Source: Rhizophagus irregularis
Taxonomy: Eukaryota; Glomeromycota; Glomeromycetes; Glomerales; Glomeraceae
Reading direction: 5' to 3'
Length of the DNA stretch: 64,000 nucleotides
Assembly (NCBI RefSeq): GCF_026210795.1
Contig: NC_089437.1
Span: forward strand, 124,001 to 188,000
Program-made: the position numbers and the translations under genes
Shown: one piece after another, positions 1 to 10,480 of the stretch
Layout of the letters: every line of letters begins with the position of its first letter
How positions within the stretch are numbered: position 1 is the first letter of the stretch
Notes under the pieces: model-generated
The model's database searches: none
The model's input: the letters and a program-made list of their open reading frames with translations, nothing else
What the model was told of the DNA's origin: nothing

Positions 1-480
1 TCTCGGACTCTTAAGAGTCCCCATTAAAAAAAATTATATTTCGGACCACGTAATAAAGATTTCGTCCAGATTTTCGTACTCCGACCACAATTTCGGATTT
101 CGGCTTGATTTTCGAATTTCGGCTGAGGTTTCGGACCTAAGTTTGGACTTTCGGATTCGGCCATAATTTCGGAAAGTTGCGACAACATGTATAGTTTGAA
201 CTGCATTTTTTTATATTTCTGTTCGCTCTTCTCTATTTGTTTATTTTTTATTCCTTAGCCCTTTTACTCTCGTGCGTGGTGGTCGGGACGTACTTCGAGT
301 CTTCGGCGCGTCCCTCCACGGTTTATCTTCCGACACCAGGGTGGCGCTGCCAGATTTGGCGGTTTGGTCTACGATTTAGTTTAGAATTACTTTTGGCTTA
401 CAAATAGTTTGTATTTGTGACTTTGTTCACATGGAATCTAAAAATAAAAATAAAATTTAGTATAATATTTTATTTCTTTA
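1..480. repeat. Degenerate TTTCGG-rich repeat at left edge
   Basis: Between about 37 and 175 the hexamer TTTCGG occurs seven times at irregular spacing, giving CCGAAA on the other strand. The stretch after 260 is locally GC-richer (GTCGGGACG, CTTCGGCGCG, GGTGGCGCTGCC) than anything near it. No protein motif was recognised in any frame. It looks like part of a repeat running off the left edge, but no terminus or target duplication could be identified. Confidence 0.35.
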
Positions 481-985
481 TTTTAAAAATTGAAAGAAAA
501 GAAAAAAAAATTTAAAAAAAATTTGGGAGAAAGAAAAAGGATAAAGAAAGAAATCGGTTTAAAAAAAGGGGAATTTCCGAAAAAAAAGGAATCCAAAAAA
601 AAAATAAGTACCTGAAAAAAAAGACAATAATTCGGTCCAAAAAGAGTGAAAAAAAATTTTGTTTGGGAAAAAATTAAACCTAAACGGGACGGTTTGAAAA
701 AAAATGAAAAAAGGAACCAAAAAAAACTAAAAAAAAATCGGACAAACAAAATAAAAAATAAAAAATACCGATTAAGGTAAAATTTCATTAACTGAAATTG
801 GATTAGTTGATTGGAATGCACACGGATCGAATAGTTTTTGACCATAAATAGATCAGGTCCCGGGTTTTAATTATATCATTATATGACATGGGATTCAAGT
901 TACACAATTCAAATTATTTTATGCGGAGACTAATCCAAACGTCGGACAAATTTTTTTAGTTATATAGATTTATTATATGAAGATC
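481..985. other. A-rich intergenic sequence, no gene seen
   Basis: Long A runs dominate from 480 to 760. The open frame on the minus strand here is a phenylalanine-rich artefact of poly-A. The remainder to 985 shows no motif. Confidence 0.6.
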
Positions 986-989
986 GGTA

Positions 990-1102
990 TGAGGACTGGT
1001 CAGTCCTCGGGACCGGTCCTATTGCGCCACAAAAAATCTGCAAGATCGCGGTCCGTTCCTACAAGCCCTGGGACCGACCGGTCCAGGACTGGTAGGACTG
1101 AT
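990..1102. repeat. GC-rich inverted-repeat island (GGACCGGTCC type)
   Basis: Within AT-rich surroundings this block holds nested palindromes. AGGACTGGTCAGTCCT and GGACCGGTCC on the left face GGGACCGACCGGTCC and AGGACTGGTAGGACTGA on the right. The composition contrast and palindromic arms suggest a small dispersed hairpin repeat or MITE remnant. No target-site duplication was identified. Confidence 0.45.
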
Positions 1103-2730
1103 GACCATCCTTACTTAGTTTTCTTAGTTATAAATGACACCGACTAATTTTGGTATTTATTATGTTCAACAATTTCCAAGTTGACTGTTACAAATTATTT
1201 AGTATATTTATAATATTCAAATTAAAAGAAATGCAAATGTGTCTTTTTCTTTAACATTTGAACTATTTTTGATTATGTAACATAATTCATTGAGATTGAT
1301 AGTGTACTATTTTGCAATGCAATTAGCTGAAAGGTAAACGGCGAATCATGGAGCTTTAGCAGAAGTTGAAAAACTAGAATTAGAAAATACAAAGCAATAC
1401 AAAGAATTAGAAATTGGTTTTTGACTTAATAAATGAAATTGTTGTATCGTGTTTATACTATTTGTATTGATCGCCAAGTATGTTATTTATTTGTATGCTA
1501 AAAATTCATACGTGTATGATTTCTTACAAGTCTGTATGGATCTGTATACTTCAGATTGAAAACCATACAGTGCATACATAAAAAACTATACCATACGGGT
1601 TTAAGTAGCACATAAAATTAAATGGCATATTTAATTAAAAAATAAAACTTTTAAACTTAACGTCGAACTTGACGTTTTTAATTATTATTATTTTTTTTCG
1701 ACGTTTTTTAATTAAAAAAAAATTAAAAAAATCGGATCAAAAATTTCGGATCGGATCGGATCGAGTCTAGATCCGATTCGATCCATGCGGAACCCTACAG
1801 CTTAGATCTTTTATGTTATTTGTAAAAAGAATAATAATTTTAAAAGATAAAAATCAGTAGTTCTATTATTTTTAGGTTAAAAATATTTATTATTAAAGAT
1901 TTATATAATTATTCAAATTATCAAAAAAAAAAAACTTTGTTTCGGCCGGTTAAATTATTGGTTATTAAGATCATCAAACCAATTATTTCATTAAATTATC
2001 CGGATAGCTCATCCAATCACGCTCCGAATAGGTCAGGTGATATCAGGTGTCCCATTTAGGATGATTCAAATAAAAACGAAAGAAAAATAATTCACGTTAT
2101 TTATGACGTTTCAATCGTCTCATATTAATTCATTTAATCATACAAGTTTTATTCTCACGAGAATTTAGAGTTATATTCTCATCATAAAAGAGCCGACAAT
2201 CGGGACATAATGATTACAGTCCATATACTGTAAATTTTTAACGTTGCACTCTAGAAATTTAGTTAAAATAGAATAGTTTATATACAGCAGTATAAAGCGA
2301 AATAATGAATGGTACACAAGTTATAATTGTTGCATGCGTAAATTATTTATTAAATGCTCTGTTTCATTAAATCCTGTGTTTTATATCTCGTCGTTTAATT
2401 TTCACATTATGGTGGGAATGTCAATTTGTGTGAAGTGAATTGTTTTGACGTGAATTTTCCTGGTTTTTATATGTTTGGAAATTCATCCATAATTTCGAAA
2501 TTAATCTGTTATTTCTTATCATGGCAACATTATATTGAACCACCTTTAACTTGTTGATTTTGAAATTTTTCACGCAAAATTATTGATAGCTTTAAGTCCA
2601 CAATTGAGGCTTTAAATTGTTTTATTGGTATGATAAAATCTTACAATGATAAATAATAAAAAAAAAACAAAAGATTTAATTACTAGAAATACAAATAGAA
2701 ATATTTTGTTATACTACTGTCGCTGTACTT
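1103..2730. other. AT-rich intergenic region with small palindromes
   Basis: No gene was recognised. At about 1660-1680 an AACGTC...TTGACGTT hairpin matches the core of the 61-bp satellite at 58.8-60.3 kb. At about 1738-1786 (GGATC)-type direct and inverted copies (CGGATCGGATCGGATC ... GATCCGATTCGATCC) form another small palindrome. GTATG/CATAC words cluster around 1480-1600 and resemble the termini of the inverted element pair at 41.4-44.2 kb. Confidence 0.5.
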
Positions 2731-4665
2731 TTAGCTCTTCAATAACTTATTATCATTTATTTTAACCTTCTTTATTATAACTTCCGGAACTTTAGTTTCT
2801 TTTGCACGAGTCTTTATTATAGTAGTTATTATCGTTTTAATTCCATGCTCATCCGTTTCACTAAAGAGAGTATTTGTTTGATTTTTCATTGGTACTCCAA
2901 AACTATCAGTTTTAACCATTTCAAGAGTTGTTTCTTCTTTATTAACATCATCCGGTCTAGAAACAAATGATTCATTATGTATTGTTTTATCATTTAAGTC
3001 TTTCGTTTCGATTCTCACTCTAGCTTCTGTTTTTCCATCTTCTCTAGTTGTTGTTTCTGTTGTAGTTGTTGTTACATTTCCATTTTCGTCTATTTCACTA
3101 CTACTAAATTTTGTTTCAGGAATTTTTTCATCTTTATTGCCAATAAATTTTTCAGTTGTTACTGTTACTGTTGGTTTTCCATCTTCATCAGTTTTTATTT
3201 CTGTTGTAGTTGATGTTACAATCCCAAAATCATTTGTCTCATTTTTACTATAAGTTTTTGTTTTCTTTTTCATTTTTCTTGAATCACCAGTTTTAGTCAA
3301 TTGATCACCTTGTAGGATGGTCATTGATTTATCACTCTCAGTAATTACTTTGCCTTCACTAGAATTTTCTTCTGGTTCAAAAAAAAGTGTTGTTAGTTCA
3401 AAAATTGTTGTGCCTTTTGAATCTATCGTGTTTTTTCTTACTGTAGTTGCTGGTTTTCCATTTTTTCCGGGTTTAATTTCTGTTTTAATTGTTGTTTCAT
3501 TTCCATTCTCATCTATTTCACTACTACTGAAAATTGTTGACTTTCCTGTGGGTATACTAATGTCAGTTGGTGATAACACTAATTCAACACTATCATTATC
3601 CTTTGGAACATTAGTATCAATAATAATTTTTGTTTGAATCTTAGAGCTGTTATCATTGGCGTCATCTGTTGGAACCCTAATAATATTATTATTTGTTTTA
3701 TTCTCGTTAGCATCCTTGGTATAGACTATTGAAACGTCATCTGTGTTTTCATCGTCATCTGTTGGAACCTTAATTTCATCGACATCTGTTGGAACCTTAA
3801 TTTCATCGACATCTGTTGGAACCTTAATTTCATCGTCATCTGTTGGAACCTTAATTTCATCGTCATCTGTTGGAACCTTAATTTCATCGTCATCTGTTGG
3901 AACCTTAATTTCATCGTCATCTGTTGGAACCTTAATTTCATCATCATCTGTTGGAACCTTAATTTCATCGACATCTGTTGGAACCTTAATTTCATCGACA
4001 TCTGTTGGAACCTTAATTTCATCGACATCTGTTGGAACCTTAATTTCATCGTCATCTGCTGGAACCTTAATTTCATCGACATCTGTTGGAACCTTAATTT
4101 CATCGTCATCTGTTGGAACCTTAATTTCATCGTCATCTGTTGGAACCTTAATTTCATCGACATCTGTTGGAACCTTAATTTCATCGACATCTGTTGGAAC
4201 CTTAATTTCATCGTCATCTGTTGGAACCTCGACATCTCGTGTTTCATTATTATTATCACGTTCTTTTGAACCTTCTATAGATCTTTGAATATTAACAAGA
4301 TTGTTATCAAAAGACTTTTCAAATTTCCTAGCTTCAAATAATTTTTTAATTTTTAATATAATTAATATTTTTGATTTACTAATTTCTTCTGATGAACTGA
4401 TATGATAATCAACAAAATTTTTAATATTTTCGATATCGTTAATTAATCTCTCTAATAAAGTAGCATTTTCTTTATTAAAAAAATGATCTTTAGAGTTTTT
4501 TAAATTCGTTAGTACTTTTAACGCTTCTGATACTTTATTTCCAAATCTTTCAAGTATTTTATGATTTTTTGCAGACTGACATGATTTTACTATTTCTTCT
4601 GATAATACTATTACTGTTTCTAAGCGTGAAGAAAAATCTGAAAATGACATTTCTGAAAATGACAT
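2731..4665 (-). CDS. Repeat-rich acidic protein with MLKL/HeLo-like helical N-terminus
   Basis: Single open frame of 644 codons. Residues 1-145 are predicted mainly alpha-helical (amphipathic leucine, isoleucine and lysine spacing, no signal peptide or clear membrane helix). Their pattern resembles the four-helix bundle of MLKL N-terminal/HeLo-like domains; that is inference from pattern, not a database hit. Residues 151-303 are 17 perfect-length copies of a 9-residue unit, (D/V)DEIKVPTD. Residues from about 385 onward hold roughly four diverged copies of a module of about 50 residues containing EIDENGN, runs of Thr, and EDGKP. Two in-frame ATGs exist because a 15-bp segment (AAATGTCATTTTCAG) is duplicated at the start. 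CTAATTCTTTCTTTTTTTAG, a good branch-site plus acceptor, ends immediately before the first ATG, so a 5' exon or 5'-UTR intron is possible. It lies 68 bp downstream of the 4734-6641 gene on the same strand. The true function is unknown. Confidence 0.75.
   Translation of the reverse strand: MSFSEMSFSDFSSRLETVIVLSEEIVKSCQSAKNHKILERFGNKVSEALKVLTNLKNSKDHFFNKENATLLERLINDIENIKNFVDYHISSSEEISKSKILIILKIKKLFEARKFEKSFDNNLVNIQRSIEGSKERDNNNETRDVEVPTDDDEIKVPTDVDEIKVPTDVDEIKVPTDDDEIKVPTDDDEIKVPTDVDEIKVPADDDEIKVPTDVDEIKVPTDVDEIKVPTDVDEIKVPTDDDEIKVPTDDDEIKVPTDDDEIKVPTDDDEIKVPTDDDEIKVPTDVDEIKVPTDVDEIKVPTDDDENTDDVSIVYTKDANENKTNNNIIRVPTDDANDNSSKIQTKIIIDTNVPKDNDSVELVLSPTDISIPTGKSTIFSSSEIDENGNETTIKTEIKPGKNGKPATTVRKNTIDSKGTTIFELTTLFFEPEENSSEGKVITESDKSMTILQGDQLTKTGDSRKMKKKTKTYSKNETNDFGIVTSTTTEIKTDEDGKPTVTVTTEKFIGNKDEKIPETKFSSSEIDENGNVTTTTTETTTREDGKTEARVRIETKDLNDKTIHNESFVSRPDDVNKEETTLEMVKTDSFGVPMKNQTNTLFSETDEHGIKTIITTIIKTRAKETKVPEVIIKKVKINDNKLLKS
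3757..4215 (-). repeat. 27-bp coding minisatellite, 17 units
   Basis: Seventeen tandem 27-bp units encode (D/V)DEIKVPTD. Units are nearly identical in DNA. Almost all variation is one GAC/GTC switch, giving the order DVVDDVDVVVDDDDDVV from N to C terminus, plus one PAD unit and one GAT-for-GAC synonymous change. Because 27 is divisible by three, every frame through the array stays open on both strands, which produces large spurious antisense ORFs. Copy number is expected to be polymorphic. Confidence 0.95.
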
Positions 4666-4733
4666 TTCTAAAAAAAGAAAGAATTAGGTTAATACTACAT
4701 CTCATGATGAAAATGCTAGGCCACAAATCTTAG

Positions 4734-6641
4734 TTAATGCTTGCCTTTAGCATTAGTATTATTGTTATGGAAAATTTTTGGTAATTTGATGAAATTATTA
4801 TTAGAATTTGAACGAATTTTATTATCGCTAAACAAAAAAAAAAATTGTTAACATTTATTTATGAGGAAAATTGATAGAAAATATAAAGAAATAAAATACC
4901 TTTCAAATGGAACAAAGAATGAACATTTAAGATTTTCATTATCATCTGATAATTTTCTAATAACTTTTTTATTAAATGAAGGTTTATTATTAGGAAACTT
5001 AACTTTAATATGTGTAGGACGTTGTTTCAATAGAATTGATCCACGTTCATTTTTTTTCGAATATAAACTAATAAATTTTGGAATATTCTTAAAATTTTTA
5101 AATTCATCAATATTGTCGAAATTAATGGTATTATTTAAGTTATTCACATTTTTTTCAAATATCCCAGAAGGGTCAGTCATCATAAGTAAACGAAGACTAA
5201 ACTTAGGTAATTCCCGTAGTTCATCTTTTGAAGAATAAGGAAATATATATAATTTCTTACGATCGTTGAAAAAATAATGACCAATCACTGGATCCAGTTC
5301 ATCCATATAGGGAATTCCTATATAATAAGGCTTTTCAGTTGATGGCATTAAATCATTTAAGTCAACCACACCATTAATAACATTAATATCATTAGTATCA
5401 ATCTTCAAAACTTTAAATTGTGTGTTATTAAATGATTTCGTGTTATAATCTGGAAAAATGGATTTGAAATTTGTATCATTACCGACAACCATCCATCCAA
5501 TTACGAGCTCACTGTCTTTACCCTTAGATTTTTCTTTGAGACGATGAATTATAAGCTTCGGTTCTTTATCAGAAGTAAGAATTTGACAATGATAGTGATC
5601 TTTTAAACCGATCGCAGTCGCAAAGATAGAGCAGTCCGCGTGTTTGTTTGAAATAATTTCCGAGATCCTTTTTGGTAATTCCATTGTTTTTGTTCTTACG
5701 TTTTTATCATCTCCAATAACTTCAGTTTCTATCTTGGAATAAAGGATTCTTTTTCCAAAAAATGAATATAACCTTTCACGTAAATCATCATCTACAAGTT
5801 CAAAAATACTGGTTGGTTCTAGTAATTCTATGGTATCCCACTTTCTATAATCATTTAATAAATCCTCTTTTTCTTTAGTTTCATTATCAATTTGAAAACG
5901 TTTGCCCAAAATAACCTCGCTAGGAATGAACTGACCATATTCTTCAGTAATTTGTAAAAAATTTTTAAGATCTTCTAATTTTAAGGCGTCGTTCACTCTT
6001 TTAATAAAATCATCTGTCGCTTTTAAATTCTGAATTTTAAAAGATACTTTCTTATATACTCGATATTTGTATGTATTTTTATCAATATCATCGTAATATC
6101 CATTCTCATGTTTTATTCCTATTTTTGCGAAATATTTTACATTCATATTAGGAACAAAAAAGAGATTTTTCTTTATCATCCGATCTTCCCATGAATTAAA
6201 TTCCACTTCTTCATCTTCTGTAATGTCAATTTCATTTAATTGGTATTTTTCCGTTATAAAAGCTCTTTGATTCGCTCTTTTAATCCCATTAGAAGTCATT
6301 GTGCATCCAAAATCTAATTTATGTAAATCATTTAAGAACTTCCAATATGTTGAGGTTTCTATTAAACGTAAGGTGTATGAAGTTTTAACGTCGTTCGACT
6401 TTTCAATAATGTCATTCAAAGTAAAATCTTTCTCATTTTCACGTGATATTTCGGCCAATCCATCAGTAAATTTTTTCGAAAATAATAATGTATCATTCAT
6501 CTCAATAGTATTATCATTTTTAAGAATTTCACGAATGGCCGGTAAATTATCCTTCAGAGTCAGAGACAATTCGACTATTTTAGGTTCGGATGATTTCGAG
6601 TAATTTACGATAACTCTTACTTTTAATTTATTTAAAGTCAT
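4734..6641 (-). CDS. Two-exon family protein, beta-grasp-like N-terminus plus MACPF-like core
   Basis: Exon 1 is 6641-4900 and exon 2 is 4827-4734, with a 72-nt intron between. The donor is G|GTATTT. The acceptor GTTAAC...poly-T...GTTTAG has a branch-like site. Splicing keeps frame and gives 611 residues. Without splicing the frame runs into a hydrophobic tail (to 4848) that the paralogues lack. Residues 1-100 follow a beta-grasp/ubiquitin-like pattern (NxxIxMxDTLLF, then LNDII). Around residues 231-246 EEYGQFIPSEVILGK matches the YG...LGG signature position of MACPF domains, with the second glycine missing. A later ADCSIFAT...CQI...KLIIH block is conserved with the paralogues at 7473 and 12106. 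The MACPF relation is inference. This family recalls a Rhizophagus DUF family (possibly DUF7431), unverified. No signal peptide is apparent. Confidence 0.75.
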
Positions 6642-7472
6642 TTTTATGGTTTGATATAAAAATTAATTCTTTTTTTTAAAGGAAAATTGAGGACCTTTAA
6701 TTTGTTTTAATTTTATATTTTTTTTTTCATAAATAAGGACAAATTTATTCAAAAAAAGTTTATTCACGTTCACGTATGTGATCAATCAATAGCGCCAAAA
6801 ATGTAAAATAAAAAAAAATATATCATATAAGAGTATTTAGAGTTATGATTGTAATGGATATAAAAAATATTAGTGCATATAATATACAGTATTGTATAAT
6901 AATAAATTCAAAAAAAAACACAGTTTTACGTGATCGACCAAAAATTCCAAGAACGTGAAATAAAATAAGAAATATACAGTAATTTTATTCTCAAATAAGG
7001 ATATTTAGAATGAAGTTTATTCAAAAGTTCTTTTTTCGGTACTCTAAGAATAGAGTACGTGACCTGGGGGATATCATCGTGCTATTCCATATCTCGTTAA
7101 AATGAATGACTTTTTAAAAATATAATTAAGGGTTACATTTGATTAATAATCTTTTGGTCTATTCCTTCCGAGTCTTACTAGTCTTATTTGAATAAATAAA
7201 AATGGACGTTGAGATTATGTTTGATTTATGTAATGCATAATGTGTAATCATTGTTTCGTTCAAAATCCCTTTTTTGTATTTGGAGTTACATAAATCACGT
7301 GATCAGGAAAAATCCAAAAACAAAAATCCAAAAATAAAAAATTCAATAAAAAAAAAAATAATCCTTCAATTGATTTATTTTATATCTATATATATATAGT
7401 TTCATAAAGCATAAGGCACGTAAACTACTTATTATTTCAAAAAAAATTCTCTTCTTTTTAACGATTCTGAAT
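6642..7472. promoter_or_regulatory. Shared divergent promoter region of two paralogues
   Basis: An 831-bp AT-rich interval separates the start codons of two head-to-head paralogues (minus at 6641, plus at 7473). A TATA-like CTATATATATATAG lies at about 7387-7400, roughly 75 bp before the plus-strand ATG. A TTTTATATC tract lies about 20 bp before the minus-strand ATG. A TCACGTGA palindrome, a bHLH-type E-box, sits at 7295-7302. Divergent co-regulation is inference. Confidence 0.45.
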
Positions 7473-9497
7473 ATGTCTGATACAAGAATAATAAGAGTTA
7501 TAAGAAAGGAAACGATAAGAGATGATCTATCGTCGCTTATTAAACTGAAAATTACTGATAAATTATCAGAAATTCGTAAACAGCTTACATATAACAGTAT
7601 TATTAGAATGGATAGTACATTATTGTTTTTGGATGGAGATCGTGAAGATTCTAATGTCATAACGCCTGATAGTGAATCCGAACGCGATTTAAAAGATATC
7701 ATCATAACTGATAGCAATATGGAAAATACTGTATATTTGAAAAATTGTGAATTTCCTGATCCAGAACATTTTAAACCGACATTAAAACTTGAATACGGGC
7801 GTACTTTAACCCCTATTAATACTGAAATCAAAATTGCGGATAAAAAAGCATTTACGATAAAAGATATCAAGCCTGTCAAACCTAATGTGACTATTAGTTA
7901 TGAAACAGTCAAATTTAATTCAAAGAATACCTGGGAGAAAAAAATAACTATGTTTCTAAATGCTGAAGCTGAATTGATGAATTTTGGATCGTTAGGATTA
8001 TCTTCTACGAATACGCGAAATAAATGTAAAGAAATAGAAAAGAATTTTTCTTTTAGTTATGCAAAAATTTCTAAATTGCATTTAAAATTTGAAGGTTTAG
8101 AACCTACTGAGGAATTTATCGATGAAGTTAAAGAAGCCGTAGAATCAAAAGATCGTGAAAAACTTAGAAAAATTAATAAAAAATACGGTCAATTCGCTCC
8201 TACTGAAGTTACTTTAGGTGGGATAGTTTATTATGTGAACGAAAGAAATTCAAATATATCTTCTGAACAGAAGATTAACGATGTTTCTCCAACAATTGGT
8301 ATTCCTGTAATTCCTGCCGTGGAACTTAGCGTCGAAGTTGGATTTGGTATTGATAATTCAATAAGTGAATCAACAAGCTTAGAGTGGAAATATAGCAGCT
8401 GCATCGGAGGTCTCGATAGTTTTGATAAAAAAGAATGGATTAAGTCACTATCCGATTGTAAACATTGGGATTGCATAGAATTTCGTGAACCGATTCATAT
8501 TTTTCAACTTTTAGATGATAATTTACGTGAGAAGGTAAATAAAATCCTTGGAAAAAAAATTCTTTATCATGATATTATATCTTTCAGTCGTCAATTAGAA
8601 TATGGAGAACGAGAAATTGTTGATTTACCATTACGAGGAAAGATCTGTGAAACAATTAAGAAAAAAGAAGCTGATTGCAGTATATTCGCGACGATTGTTG
8701 GTGATGAGAAAAATGATTTCTATAACTGTCAAATCTATCATCCACGTAAAGGTAATGAAAAACCGAAACTCATTATCCATTGTTACCAAAAAAACCAAAA
8801 ACGGCATAATTTAAAAATTGGGTTTATGATTATTGGTTATGGTTTCGATTTTCCAAATGATGAAAATAATGAAAATGATGATACGCGATTGGAAGTACAT
8901 TATGAAGATTATCAAAATTTAAATGATCAAGAGTTAACGCGATTCAGTTTTGAACAAAATACTTTCTTTGGAATTCCTGTATTAAATGAATTGAATGATT
9001 CGGATAAATCTATTCTTATCGGGCATTATTTTTTAAAAAAAGAAAGTACTATCGAAGCAAACGTATTTTCTTACAATTTAAAAGAGAATAAATATGTTAA
9101 ATTACCTCGTAGTTTTAGGTTTCAAGTACTCGTATCAGGAATTTCTAAGACTTACGAAAGTATTCAATTCAAAGAAAGGTTTATGAGGTTTATGAGACAG
9201 AGAAGATATATAGATATTGAATCGATTAAAAACGTGAAAAATATTGAGAAAATTCTATACATTAGCGTATATTCTGCAAATTGTGGTCCAGTTTTTTTAA
9301 AGCAGAAAAATAATGAAATCAAATTAAAATATGCCGATTGTAAATGCGGGAGAACTTGTTCATTTTGCAAACGCAAATCGTTAGAAAGCGACATTAAGTG
9401 CGCATATTTTATTTCGAATAAAGGTAATTTTTGTTCATTTTTTTTTTGTTTTTCCCCTCAATTATACTAAAAGTTATATATTTCTTGACTAGTATGA
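7473..9497 (+). CDS. Family protein with MACPF-like motif and C-terminal Cys cluster
   Basis: The open frame runs from 7473 to 9470. Comparison with the head-to-head paralogue suggests a 3' intron starting at the homologous point just after the shared KCAYF/KCSFF motif: donor AAAG|GTAATT at 9423/9424 and acceptor TTGACTAG ending at 9492 with a TACTAAA branch site, then a stop at 9495-9497 (651 residues). An alternative acceptor near 9547 also stops at once, so the exact end is uncertain. Residues 1-90 are beta-grasp-like (IIRMDSTLLF...DLKDIII). Residues 237-250 read KYGQFAPTEVTLGG, the full MACPF-like YG...LGG signature. ADCSIFAT...CQIYHP...KPKLIIH is conserved. A CKCGRTCSFCKR Cys cluster near the C-terminus may bind metal and is absent from the minus-strand paralogue. 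Membrane action is inferred only from the MACPF resemblance. Confidence 0.75.
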
Positions 9498-10480
9498 TTG
9501 GTACACAAGTTTTTTATTAATTTAATTGCATTTTTAATTTACGTAGGTTAAAGTTTTTCACGTGATTTAACGACGTTTTTTAATTTTCTATATTGTAAGA
9601 TAGGAAGAAATATTATGTAAATTTTATTATAGTGAAATAAAAAAGTTTTTTTCTATCATAAAAATTACATCTAAGCAATTTGTCAAATAAACTGTCGCTA
9701 ATTTAAGACCGGCATCTTATTCAGCTTTGACTTTTGTCATTTCATCACTCCAAAACAATAACTACTCGCTCCAGAACCTTAATATTTTCTAAGGGTCGAC
9801 TTTTTTATCTCGATTCATTCCATTAATCTGAACTTTCTTGTGGAGCATATTTAAACACATTTCATGATTCCTTAAAAAATAATATTCAAACAATTCGTTC
9901 ATTATGACAAATTGGATAAATCTTGTTAACCATTATCTTTATCTAAAACATATGGTGATTAAAGTCATGAGCCTGTTTCATTCGGTGGTTATTCTGTTGA
10001 TATAATATTTATTTGTCGTATCTTAAAAAACATTTGTAAATCATATGATTTATTCCTTCTCCAATATGTTGCTTATTTACATAGGGTTTGGATTGATTGA
10101 ATTCCTTGATTATGCCAAACTAAACCATTTAGCATCCTAATATTCTTTTTTGTGCTCCTATTATGCCTTGTATATGGTTGTCCTAACGCACGATTGTAAA
10201 CTCATCAGAATAACCCTTTATCTACGCGTAATTATGATTATAATTCACCGAAGACATCATTAAATATAGCGAAAACCAGTCTTTCCAGATTTTCTAATAT
10301 ATAAAAAGAGGAAGTATAAGAAATAAAGATTAGCATATGACCCTGCTCCTATTCCCTTATCATGCCAAGATAACTTACCATTCATATAAATAAGAACCCA
10401 ATGTAGTTATGCAAATGCGGGTTAAAGATCTATCCCTTTCCACTTGGTGACCTCATAATCGTGAAGTAAGATACAGTAGT
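9498..10480. other. Intergenic, no gene seen
   Basis: AT-rich sequence with no recognisable coding, RNA or transposon motif. It contains one TCACGTGA palindrome at 9558-9565, about 60 bp after the preceding gene. Confidence 0.6.

Noticed and set aside
483..845. 120-codon Phe-rich ORF on the minus strand
   Set aside because: It arises from poly-A tracts; composition is almost all Phe, Ser and Leu with no domain pattern.
3726..4288. Long ORFs in alternative frames over the 27-bp repeat (FQQM-type on minus, SSVGTLIS-type on plus)
   Set aside because: A 27-bp unit keeps all frames open; only the 644-codon frame extends into non-repetitive coding sequence on both sides.
7343..7879. 178-codon hydrophobic ORF antisense to the 7473 gene
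   Set aside because: It is a shadow of the conserved plus-strand frame that matches two paralogues.
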